Origin: Clostridia bacterium
Lineage (GTDB): Bacteria > Bacillota_A > Clostridia > Christensenellales > CAG-138
Reading direction: 5' to 3'
Assembly: GCA_017553815.1 (NCBI GenBank)
Contig: JAFZJT010000151.1
Location: 1-10,302 of the forward strand
DNA: 10,302 nt
Both the position numbers and the translations under genes were made by a program. Each line of letters starts with the position of its first letter. Positions within the stretch are counted from its first letter, which is position 1. The notes below the pieces were generated by a model. The model was not told the origin of the DNA. It did not search any database and saw nothing but the letters and a program-made list of their open reading frames with translations. Shown piece by piece: positions 1-6,539 of this stretch.

Positions 1-155
1 AAAGTAGACCTTGATTTGTCCTTGAAATATCCATAAAAAGTCCATTTATTAAAAAGTAGACCTTAATCTGTCCTTGAATTATCCACAAAAAGTCCATTTA
101 TTCAAAAGTAGATCTAAACTCGTCCTTATATATTTCAACCAAATCCAGTTATTGA
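1..155. repeat. 52-bp tandem direct repeats, about three copies
   Basis: Two near-identical 52-bp units lie at 1-52 and 53-104 and match at 47 of 52 positions. Each starts AAAGTAGACCTT and contains TGTCCTTGAA and AAAAAGTCCATTTATT. A third, degenerate unit starts at 105 with AAAGTAGATCT and can be followed to about 155 with a 1-nt shift. The array begins at the window edge, so more copies may lie to the left. The period is close to five helical turns, which would place the copies on one face of the DNA, as in iterons or multi-site operators. No plasmid replication gene is visible here, so the function is open. Confidence 0.85.
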
Positions 156-194
156 ATTTACGACAATTCTTTTCGTTGATAGAATTATTAAGGA

Positions 195-223
195 TTGCAT
201 ATGATATAGAATTTATATATAAT
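195..223 (+). promoter_or_regulatory. sigma-70-type promoter
   Basis: TTGCAT at 195-200 and a perfect TATAAT at 218-223 are separated by exactly 17 bp, in very AT-rich DNA. The expected start of transcription is near 230, about 35 nt before the small ribbon-helix-helix reading frame at 265. The 52-bp repeats end about 40 bp upstream and could act as operators. Confidence 0.55.
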
Positions 224-264
224 TTTTATATAAAAGTTACCGCGGATTTAGTGGGGATACAAAA

Positions 265-456
265 ATGATAAAAAAGAGTGAATCGGTAGAGAGAACAGTT
301 ATATCTGTATCAATTAGTGTAAATGACAAGCAAAAGCTTAAAGAACTTGCGTTACCTTTTTCGTGATAGATTAATGCCATTTCGGGAACAAATGGTACAT
401 ATAAAGCATCCTTATCGCAGTTTGAGAGGAAACTCATTGATGGCACCTACAACTAA
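265..456 (+). pseudogene. decayed ribbon-helix-helix (CopG/Arc-like) DNA-binding protein
   Basis: An ATG at 265 follows GGGGA at 253-257. The first 33 codons encode a basic N-terminus, a strand-like TVISVSIS segment and a helix-like DKQKLKELA segment. This is the usual start of a ribbon-helix-helix repressor or antitoxin. Two consecutive stops, TGA TAG at 364-369, then interrupt the frame. The same frame resumes and encodes SLSQFERKLIDG, which resembles the second helix of this fold (the SLSxFxRxLI type), before ending at TAA 454-456. Both halves lie in one frame, so a gene of about 60 codons inactivated by stops is the simplest reading. The stretch between the helices is longer than usual, so the second half could be coincidence. 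The first half alone could also be a 33-residue peptide. The gene lies downstream of a good promoter and upstream of the adenine methylase, where a regulator would be expected. Confidence 0.4.
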
Positions 457-515
457 ATGTGATTGGATTAGAGGTGCAATGTGCCTTAATACTATCAAAG
501 CTGCCAATAGAGTAA

Positions 516-543
516 GGTTGATCTTATTATAATGAGATCAACC
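516..543. promoter_or_regulatory. inverted-repeat operator with two GATC sites, before the adenine methylase
   Basis: A perfect 9-bp inverted repeat has its left arm GGTTGATCT at 516-524 and its right arm AGATCAACC at 535-543. The 10-nt spacer and flank contain TATAAT at 528-533, a consensus -10 without a convincing -35. Each arm carries a GATC, at 520-523 and 536-539. The methylase ribosome-binding site follows at 572. The arrangement fits a dimeric repressor site over a promoter, or autoregulation by a GATC-specific methylase. It could also form an RNA hairpin in a longer transcript starting near 230. Confidence 0.5.
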
Positions 544-585
544 CAAGAGAATGGGCATACAATGTATTGACAGGAGGAAGTATCT

Positions 586-1425
586 ATGCCACTTACGCCA
601 TCACCGCTTCGTTATCCGGGAGGTAAAACAAAGCTATATGACTATGTTCTCGCGCTTTTAGAATCAAATGGACTTGTGGGCGGGACATATATTGAGCCGT
701 TTGCAGGAGGCGCAGGTTTAGCTCTGAAATTATTGCAACAAGGAAAAATTAAAAGACTTGTTATCAACGATATCGACTATGCCATCTATTGTTTTTGGTA
801 CTCCGTGCTGCATCGGTCTGAAGAAATGTGTACGTTTATTGCAAATGTTCCCATAACTATTGAAGAGTGGGATGTGCAGCGTGACATTCTATACAACAAA
901 GCTGAATACTCAATGATAGAGATTGCTCAAGCAGTTCTTTATTTGAATCGAACCAATGTTTCAGGAATAATCAATGGTGGCGTTATCGGGGGTAGAGAAC
1001 AAGCAGGAAAATATAAGATGGATGCACGTTTTAACCGAGTTAAGCTGATACAGAAAATCTGTGATATTGCTGCTGTTTCAGGCAAAATAGAGTTATATAA
1101 TATGGATGCAATTGATTTCTTGCACACAGAGCTACGCCATTATTACAAAGCATTCATCAACTTCGATCCTCCTTATGTAGCGAAAGGAGGCCAGCTGTAC
1201 ACTAATTCGTATACTAATGAAGATCACACCGCATTGAGAGATGCAATCGCATGCTGCAATAGGAAATGGATCGTTACTTATGACACATGTGCCCTTGTAA
1301 AGGATCTTTATTCTAATTTCAGAATGGATTATATAGATATTTACTATAGCGCAAACAAAGCGCGTAGGGACCGGGAATTCATCTTTTACAGTAAAAGCAT
1401 AATACTACCACCGCGCATCAATTAA
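586..1425 (+). CDS. D12-class adenine-N6 DNA methyltransferase (Dam-like)
   Basis: This predicted cytoplasmic enzyme would transfer a methyl group from S-adenosylmethionine to adenine N6 in a short DNA site. At 279 residues it has a normal length for the MethyltransfD12 family. Motif order is that of the alpha class: RYPGGK at 9-14 (motif X), EPFAGGAG at 37-44 (SAM binding, motif I), INDID at 60-64, NRT at 121-123, and the catalytic DPPY at 194-197. The start is chosen because AGGAGG at 572-577 lies 8 nt upstream of the ATG. No restriction endonuclease gene is seen beside it, so it could be an orphan phage or integrative-element methylase, or half of a system whose partner lies elsewhere. The target is not readable from sequence; GATC is plausible for the class and is suggested only by the GATC-containing operator upstream. 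The AT-rich composition contrasts with the operon that converges on it. Confidence 0.93.
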   Translation: MPLTPSPLRYPGGKTKLYDYVLALLESNGLVGGTYIEPFAGGAGLALKLLQQGKIKRLVINDIDYAIYCFWYSVLHRSEEMCTFIANVPITIEEWDVQRDILYNKAEYSMIEIAQAVLYLNRTNVSGIINGGVIGGREQAGKYKMDARFNRVKLIQKICDIAAVSGKIELYNMDAIDFLHTELRHYYKAFINFDPPYVAKGGQLYTNSYTNEDHTALRDAIACCNRKWIVTYDTCALVKDLYSNFRMDYIDIYYSANKARRDREFIFYSKSIILPPRIN

Positions 1426-1473
1426 TCAGTTGCAAGCCCATCGTCTCTACTACAAGCATCGCCATTTAATTCC

Positions 1474-1506
1474 ACAAAGGCCGACTGCAAAAGAAAATGC
1501 CTTTGT
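1474..1506. repeat. inverted repeat between converging genes
   Basis: ACAAAGGC at 1474-1481 and GCCTTTGT at 1499-1506 form perfect 8-bp arms around a 17-nt spacer. The repeat sits in the 145-bp gap between the ends of the methylase and the ABC ATPase gene, where a bidirectional terminator would be expected. Neither side has a T-tract, so a standard intrinsic terminator is not supported. Base composition changes from AT-rich to GC-richer across this gap, so it could also mark an element boundary. Nothing else is recognisable in 1426-1570. Confidence 0.35.
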
Positions 1507-1570
1507 CCCTATGCCGCCGGAGCCGGCACGGTCGCTGCTTATCGGGCAAACCGCTCATGGTAATAAGGTT

Positions 1571-2440
1571 TCAATTCGCTGCTTCGCCGAAAACATGAAG
1601 ATAATAATCTTCAAGCGAAGGAGCAACGGGAACGGCTTGCGGTGAGGGCACCGTATCGGAAAGGATACGCAGGGAGACCCCCGAATCGTCCTTTTGTATG
1701 TTCGTGACGGTGAAGCGCGATTGGAAAGCCTGCACCTCTTCGGGCCTTGCGGGAACGCGCCAAATCCCGCCTTCGATGCGGGAGATCAGCTCCGTTGGCG
1801 CGGCGTTATCGATGATGACTCCCTTCTTAAGCATGATCACGTTGCGGGCGATGTACTCGATATCCGAAACGACGTGCGTTGCGATTATGACTATCTTATT
1901 GAAAGCGATCTTTGAAATGTAATTGCGGATCGATATTCGCTGCTTTGGATCGAGCCCGGCGGTCGGCTCGTCGAGCACGAGCACGCTTGGATCCCCAAGT
2001 ACCGCCTGGGCGAGCGCAAGCCGCTGCTTCATGCCCCCGGAGAAGGACGAGATCCTCCTGTTTGCGACATCCGAAAGCTCAACGGCTTCCAGCACCGCAG
2101 GTATTGCGAACCTCGCGTCAGCGCTGGCGACGCCCTTGAGCTCGGCAGCGTACCAGAGAAAGCTCTCCGCCGAGAAGCTGCCGTACATACCAGGGTATTG
2201 GGGCATAAAGCCAAGCTTTTCGCGAAAGCGCGCTCCCATCTTCAAAATGTCCTCGCCGTTGAAAAGGATGCTTCCCGAATCGGCCTTGAGGTTATCCGTC
2301 AGTATGTTTATAAGCGTGCTCTTTCCCGCGCCGTTTGGCCCGAGAAGCGCGTGTACCCCCGGCGTCAGCACGACGGAAAAATCCGTGAGTGCCTTTGTTT
2401 TTCCATAGGATTTAGTTACCTTTTTAAATTCCAGGTTCAT
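1571..2440 (-). CDS. ABC transporter ATP-binding protein
   Basis: This is the nucleotide-binding subunit that should power the permease encoded just upstream. All ATPase motifs are present in order: Y12 (A-loop), GPNGAGKST at 34-42 (Walker A), Q81 (Q-loop), FSGGM at 133-137 (signature), VLVLDE at 153-158 (Walker B) with catalytic E158, and H189 (H-loop). A C-terminal extension of about 90 residues after the ATPase core is typical of ATPases paired with ABC-2-type permeases. The total of 289 residues is normal. The ATG shares its A with the permease TAA (stop 2442-2440, start 2440-2438), and AAGGAG precedes it, so translation is coupled. It is the last gene of the operon and ends at TGA 1573-1571. 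The substrate cannot be inferred from this subunit. Confidence 0.95.
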   Translation of the reverse strand: MNLEFKKVTKSYGKTKALTDFSVVLTPGVHALLGPNGAGKSTLINILTDNLKADSGSILFNGEDILKMGARFREKLGFMPQYPGMYGSFSAESFLWYAAELKGVASADARFAIPAVLEAVELSDVANRRISSFSGGMKQRLALAQAVLGDPSVLVLDEPTAGLDPKQRISIRNYISKIAFNKIVIIATHVVSDIEYIARNVIMLKKGVIIDNAAPTELISRIEGGIWRVPARPEEVQAFQSRFTVTNIQKDDSGVSLRILSDTVPSPQAVPVAPSLEDYYLHVFGEAAN

Positions 2441-4521
2441 TATGGTCTCCTTCCAGAGCTTATGTATCGTTTATACGAGCGTGCTTCTGCAAATGCCGCG
2501 GCGGCTACAAGCGGAAGAGTATGGATCCAAGCCGCGGAACCGGTTGATATCAGCGCCGCATTTCCCGAGAGGAATGCGGAGAGATCGGCGGGAGGGAAGC
2601 TCATATTAAGCCTGCGGAGCGCAAAGGAGATGAGCGCCCATCCTGCGGTGGACGCTATCACGGGGAATACGCTCTCAAGCCGCGTTGAAAGAGCGAAAGT
2701 GATCAGCGCTGCGCAAAAAGCTGCGAGTATGCGCATAAGATAAGCTTGAATAAGAACGCTTCCGATGGAAACCGTGCCGCAGCCGCGAAGGAGCTCGAGC
2801 GAGGTGGCGGGCGAACCGAGCGCTTCAAATATGCCGTCGCCCGAAAGCGCATAAAGCTCGGCCGATGCAAAGAGAAGCACGATCGCAAGCGTGCTTGTAA
2901 GAACGAATGCGAGCCGAGAGAAATATAGCTTGCTTCTACCGTTTCTGTACGAGCTTATTACGGGCATAGCGCCGCATTCCCGCTCCTTATAGAACGGCGA
3001 GCAGGCAAGCAGGATCACCGCAAGCACACAAAAAAAGTTAAAATCCGTTTTGAAGAGCTTGTTGCAGCCCGTATCATAGATAAACTCCAAATCGCAGTTC
3101 AATTCCGAAGCGGTATCCTTCAAATACTCCGCGCGGGCTTTAATTACCGGCAGCTGTCCTTGGCAAATAAGGCAGTCCATGTACTCTTTACAGATCGCAT
3201 CATACTCTTCAAGGCTTATTTGACCCGAGTTATACAGCGCATCGGCGGCGTCCATACGGTTTATTCCTTCATCGATGCGAATCTCCTCCTCCGCGATCAT
3301 GCTCAAGACCTCACGGATCGGTCTGCCCGCATATTCCTCGCAATACCTGCGGTAGAGCGTTTCGCCCTTGCTCTTGCTGACCGGAGCGCCGCGCAGTATG
3401 CCCGCGATACCGATAAGCATACACAAACAAAGAGGTATGAAGATCGTAGGAGCGCGCAGAAGCTTTATGAATTCCCATGCGAAAAGCCCATGCGGGCGAG
3501 CCTTGAAGCGCGTAACCGATAGCTTAAACGCTAGCTTGATCCGCTTCATCCCACCCGCTTTTTTATTTCCCGCAAGAGCTGTTGCAAGCGCGGCAAAAAG
3601 CACGATCGCGGCAAGCGCGGCTATCATGACAATTGTTTCTGGATGGGCTTTCCCGAAAAAACGAACACAATAGAAGCGCTTGAATAAATACCCGCTGCCG
3701 TATGCGAAGATATTGGCATTCTTTGCGAATACATCAACAGCGTTATATCTGACCGAAAAAAGAACGAATTCCAAGGCTGTGAACGCAGATGAAACAAGCA
3801 GTATCGGGATATAACCCGAAAGAAGCTTGGATACAAGACATGCCCCCGAAGTGACTGCGGCAAGGATCAGACACCTGCGAAGCGTAAGCAGAATAAAGGT
3901 TTTGCTTAAAGAAATATTCTCCGCAGAGTTGAAGAATGAAGGCGCGGACTGCAATGTAAACCCGCCGTTTTGGAGCAGCCCCATGAGGAAAAAGCAGGTA
4001 TAGGAAATCGCTGCCGACAGAAGACAGAAAACAAGGGAAATAAATACCGCTGAGAACACACGGAAAGAAGCAAGCACATGCTTTCCGTTCTTTGACGCAT
4101 TTATGATCTGCGACGCGCCCTTTCGGCGATCCTCATAGAAGCTGACCGCCCCAAGCATAACGGAAACGAGCAGCCCGGCAAAGAAAGGCATATCAAAGCA
4201 AAGGAGCTCGTCCCAGCCGGAAACATCGCCGCTCTTAAAAACAACTTTCTCTCTTGCCGAACTATACCTTTCAATAACCTCGGAATAGTATGAAGCCGCG
4301 TATTCGCCTCTTGCCGCACGAGCGGCTGTACTCGCCGTCCTCTCCGCAGCTGATGTGAGATCGGCGTATGTCTTTGCCGTTTCTTCGGCATCCACATATT
4401 GCCTTGTTACGGAAACAGCACTCCTTACTGCAAAAGCCGCTGTAAGAGCGAGCAGAAGGAGCGCGATTCCGAACACGGTTTTGTTCTTTATAAGCTTTTT
4501 GATCTCAAAAAAGAACAGCAT
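2440..4521 (-). CDS. double-module ABC-2-like permease
   Basis: This 693-residue membrane protein is the likely channel partner of the ATPase. It reads as two related halves. Residues 2-21 (LFFFEIKKLIKNKTVFGIAL) match the start of the second half near 346-365 (LFAWEFIKLLRAPTIFIPL). In each half a first membrane helix is followed by an external segment of charged sequence, then a conserved FYxxRxxGAxxxIxxxxNG block, and then several further helices. One chain may therefore supply both halves of the transporter pore, where most ABC-2 systems use two subunits. The start at 4521 lies one base after the lipoprotein stop (TAG 4525-4523) without a clear Shine-Dalgarno, implying coupled translation. 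The gene ends overlapping the ATPase start. Specific family membership and direction of transport are inferred, with export or lipoprotein-linked function most likely. Confidence 0.85.
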   Translation of the reverse strand: MLFFFEIKKLIKNKTVFGIALLLLALTAAFAVRSAVSVTRQYVDAEETAKTYADLTSAAERTASTAARAARGEYAASYYSEVIERYSSAREKVVFKSGDVSGWDELLCFDMPFFAGLLVSVMLGAVSFYEDRRKGASQIINASKNGKHVLASFRVFSAVFISLVFCLLSAAISYTCFFLMGLLQNGGFTLQSAPSFFNSAENISLSKTFILLTLRRCLILAAVTSGACLVSKLLSGYIPILLVSSAFTALEFVLFSVRYNAVDVFAKNANIFAYGSGYLFKRFYCVRFFGKAHPETIVMIAALAAIVLFAALATALAGNKKAGGMKRIKLAFKLSVTRFKARPHGLFAWEFIKLLRAPTIFIPLCLCMLIGIAGILRGAPVSKSKGETLYRRYCEEYAGRPIREVLSMIAEEEIRIDEGINRMDAADALYNSGQISLEEYDAICKEYMDCLICQGQLPVIKARAEYLKDTASELNCDLEFIYDTGCNKLFKTDFNFFCVLAVILLACSPFYKERECGAMPVISSYRNGRSKLYFSRLAFVLTSTLAIVLLFASAELYALSGDGIFEALGSPATSLELLRGCGTVSIGSVLIQAYLMRILAAFCAALITFALSTRLESVFPVIASTAGWALISFALRRLNMSFPPADLSAFLSGNAALISTGSAAWIHTLPLVAAAAFAEARSYKRYISSGRRP

Positions 4522-4522
4522 C

Positions 4523-5782
4523 CTAATTATCGTTCAATGTCACGTTGGTAATGAAAGTCTTCCTTGCAAATTCACTTCTCAGCGAGGTGTCATATAAGGT
4601 CGTTTCGCCCGTATCGAGGTTTATTCTGATCATATCGGGACCGCTGTCCCTTATACAATCGCCGTTCTCCATGATTCGATAAACGATACGGCCCAGCACG
4701 ATGCTATCAAATGCCGCTTCGATGATAAAGTGGTATTCGTTGTCGACGGTATAATGCTTATAAGCGCCGGTCTTATCAACAACGTAGATTTCATTGTAAT
4801 AAGCATATCCGAGAGCCTGCGTTCCCGCTGCCGGATCCTTGCCGAGCTCCGTGATCTCGGAGCTTCTTGTAGTGAAGTAGAATCTGCCCTTATGCACCGC
4901 CGGCTTGGTGGTCGCGCTGTCCACCGGCCATGCAATACATCTGTTTTCATCCGAAAGATAAACGCCGCCGTCTGCTTCGGTGCTTGCAAATAAACCGTTT
5001 GACTTTAACTGATAGCCGAACAGCTCAAACGGCGTTCCGTCGGGAAGAACTTCGAAGCATTCTTCGTTCGCCCCGTCGTATGAACGCTTGCAGTAGATTA
5101 TACGGTCTTCATCCTGATCATACCCCGCATCGTAGACATAGTGATCGTCAAAGAAGGCGACTCCCGTCGGAAAAAGCGCATATCTTGCATTATCGTCGAT
5201 GAGTGTTACGGTCCGTTCGCTCGTATCATAGGCATAAAGGCATACCCGGCTGTTCATGGGATCGTCGCCGTCGATCGAGGTAAAGAACACCTTCCGACCC
5301 GCGCTGTAAAGCTGCAACGTTGATCCTATGTAATCAAAGGCATGGATCTCGTCCATTCGGCTCGTCCGCACGTCATAGTCATAGAGCTTCATGCTCATGC
5401 CATCTTCACCCAGCTTTTCCGCCGCAAAAACGATGTGCCCGTCCGCATACGTCGCTCCGCGGACCTTCGTTCGGTCGTTCGCATAATTGAAAAAACAGGT
5501 CTCGCTCGAAGCGCTGTGATGGCAAAGCGGATCCGGGCAGGAAACGAGCACCTCGCCCGTGGCAATATTGATGATCTTTGCCGGGGAATCCGACTGCGGA
5601 GAGGCTTGATACGGGCAGAACCAAACGGAATTATCCTCATACAGTTTCTCGGCCGTTTCATCATTCGGCAGGGGCGTTTCCGTTTCATCTTGCCTTTCAA
5701 CCGAACAACCCGCGAATAACAGCATCGACAAAGCGAGTGTAATAGTTATCACCTTTTTAAGCATTTGGAGTGTATTCTTCAT
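4523..5782 (-). CDS. lipoprotein, probable beta-propeller, with Cys/His cluster
   Basis: The 419-residue product starts with a basic N-terminus, a hydrophobic stretch and a lipobox-like FAGC with lipidated Cys at 26, so it should be anchored on the outer face of the membrane. An acidic, Thr/Pro-rich linker follows. From about residue 50 on, short repeated beta-rich units (patterns such as GRKVFFTSIDGD, KGRFYFTTRS and NEIYVVDKTG) suggest a propeller. A cluster C82-x4-C87-H88-H89-x6-C96 lies at its start; I recall similar CxDPxCxH arrangements in clostridial propeller lipoproteins, but this could not be searched. The start overlaps the upstream stop as ATGA (ATG 5782-5780, TGA 5781-5779) and lacks a strong ribosome-binding site, so it depends on coupling. 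Its position before the permease suggests a surface subunit, sensor or accessory of the transporter. Propeller fold and role are inferences. Confidence 0.8.
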   Translation of the reverse strand: MKNTLQMLKKVITITLALSMLLFAGCSVERQDETETPLPNDETAEKLYEDNSVWFCPYQASPQSDSPAKIINIATGEVLVSCPDPLCHHSASSETCFFNYANDRTKVRGATYADGHIVFAAEKLGEDGMSMKLYDYDVRTSRMDEIHAFDYIGSTLQLYSAGRKVFFTSIDGDDPMNSRVCLYAYDTSERTVTLIDDNARYALFPTGVAFFDDHYVYDAGYDQDEDRIIYCKRSYDGANEECFEVLPDGTPFELFGYQLKSNGLFASTEADGGVYLSDENRCIAWPVDSATTKPAVHKGRFYFTTRSSEITELGKDPAAGTQALGYAYYNEIYVVDKTGAYKHYTVDNEYHFIIEAAFDSIVLGRIVYRIMENGDCIRDSGPDMIRINLDTGETTLYDTSLRSEFARKTFITNVTLNDN

Positions 5783-6279
5783 TGCAGAGGCAGAATTTTT
5801 TGATATGTTGTCATCAGATCTCCGTCCGGTGTTCTGATAACCACGGTCGTTACTGCTTCCGCAGCAATCAAATCGAGGTTATGATTTCTATTTGCAGAAC
5901 AAACTATTCCGGAAGACAGTTTTTGCCCGAGCAAGTTTACTGTTGTAGATCTTGGTACCATTGTTTCATAGTTTGAAGCAATCGCATTAACCGACACGGT
6001 TAATGTACCTGTAACAGCATTGCAATATGCTAATTGCGTAGCATTCCCAGAGAAAGTATACCACGATAGATTACTGGTTCCCTTTACATACGATGAAGCA
6101 ACTATAAGTGTACGCTCGCACTGTATGATATTGTAATTTGCAAGATTGTTGAGAGTAAGATCGTGATTCGTTATGTTTACGAACCCTGTAATCGATGCAA
6201 AAGCAGGAAAAGCAATCATGCCTAAAATCGCTGCTATGACGATATATGCAATAGACTTTTGAACAGTATTTTTTTTCAT
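5779..6279 (-). CDS. small secreted protein of unknown function
   Basis: I do not recognise this 166-residue product. The ATG at 6279 is preferred over an upstream in-frame ATG at 6354 because AAAGGAG at 6292-6286 lies just before it and because it begins a clear signal peptide: a basic start, hydrophobic residues about 10-24 and a likely cleavage after AFA at 26-28. The mature part of about 138 residues is rich in Thr, Ser, Asn and Val, looks beta-rich, and has three cysteines. No catalytic motif is visible. It is the first full gene of the operon and its stop overlaps the lipoprotein start, so all four products should be made together. It could be the substrate of the transporter, a partner of the lipoprotein, or a wall-associated protein. 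The sequence alone does not distinguish these. Confidence 0.8.
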   Translation of the reverse strand: MKKNTVQKSIAYIVIAAILGMIAFPAFASITGFVNITNHDLTLNNLANYNIIQCERTLIVASSYVKGTSNLSWYTFSGNATQLAYCNAVTGTLTVSVNAIASNYETMVPRSTTVNLLGQKLSSGIVCSANRNHNLDLIAAEAVTTVVIRTPDGDLMTTYQKILPLQ

Positions 6280-6374
6280 AGAAATCTCCTTTCGGGCCCA
6301 TTCGTTTTGTTGTTGCGTTGCATAAGTTTTGAAAATGATGTTTACTCCTATCACAGTTGTACGGGTTTTTGACC

Positions 6375-6488
6375 CTAAGTTGGATCTGAACGCGGCGTTT
6401 CCGAAAAGACATTCGGTGCGAACGCGTAAACAGCATCAAGATAGGATGTGACAATGGTTATAGGCCGGCACTCTTCATTTTTGATCAC
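6375..6488 (-). other. leader ORF region with very strong Shine-Dalgarno
   Basis: On the minus strand GGAGGTGATC, a 10-nt perfect complement of the 16S rRNA 3' end, precedes an ATG at 6478-6476. That frame stops after six codons (MKSAGL, TAA 6460-6458). The adjacent frame is open from GTG 6488 to TAG 6375 and would give a 37-residue peptide containing CRPITIVTSYLDAVYAFAP, which looks coding in composition. Either this is a genuine short leader peptide of the operon, or a small gene with one frameshift near codon 6. It starts about 200 nt upstream of the secreted-protein gene. I assign no function. Confidence 0.35.
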
Positions 6489-6508
6489 CTCCTCGATTTG
6501 ATAACCAT

Positions 6509-6539
6509 ACTATAACATATATAGAATCAGTTGGATCAA
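6509..6539 (-). promoter_or_regulatory. candidate promoter of the four-gene operon
   Basis: Reading the minus strand, TTGATC (6539-6534) precedes TG-T-TATAGT, an extended -10 with the hexamer at 6514-6509. The spacer is 19 bp, long for sigma-70, but the TGN extension can compensate. A shifted -10 (GTTATA, 6516-6511) would give 17 bp. The start of transcription is expected near 6502, just before the strong ribosome-binding site at 6493-6484, leaving an untranslated leader of about 220 nt before the secreted-protein gene. Confidence 0.4.

Noticed and set aside
1..155. CRISPR array
   Set aside because: The repeats are head-to-tail 52-bp units with no unique spacers between them.
74..268. 64-codon plus-strand reading frame
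   Set aside because: It runs through the direct repeats and the promoter, has no ribosome-binding site and no protein-like composition.
1430..1645. Plus-strand reading frame after the methylase
   Set aside because: It starts with TTG, has no ribosome-binding site, and its second half is the antisense of the ABC ATPase C-terminus.
2198..2743. 181-codon plus-strand frame and similar long frames opposite the ABC genes
   Set aside because: They are shadows of strongly supported minus-strand genes with all ATPase motifs and membrane helices.
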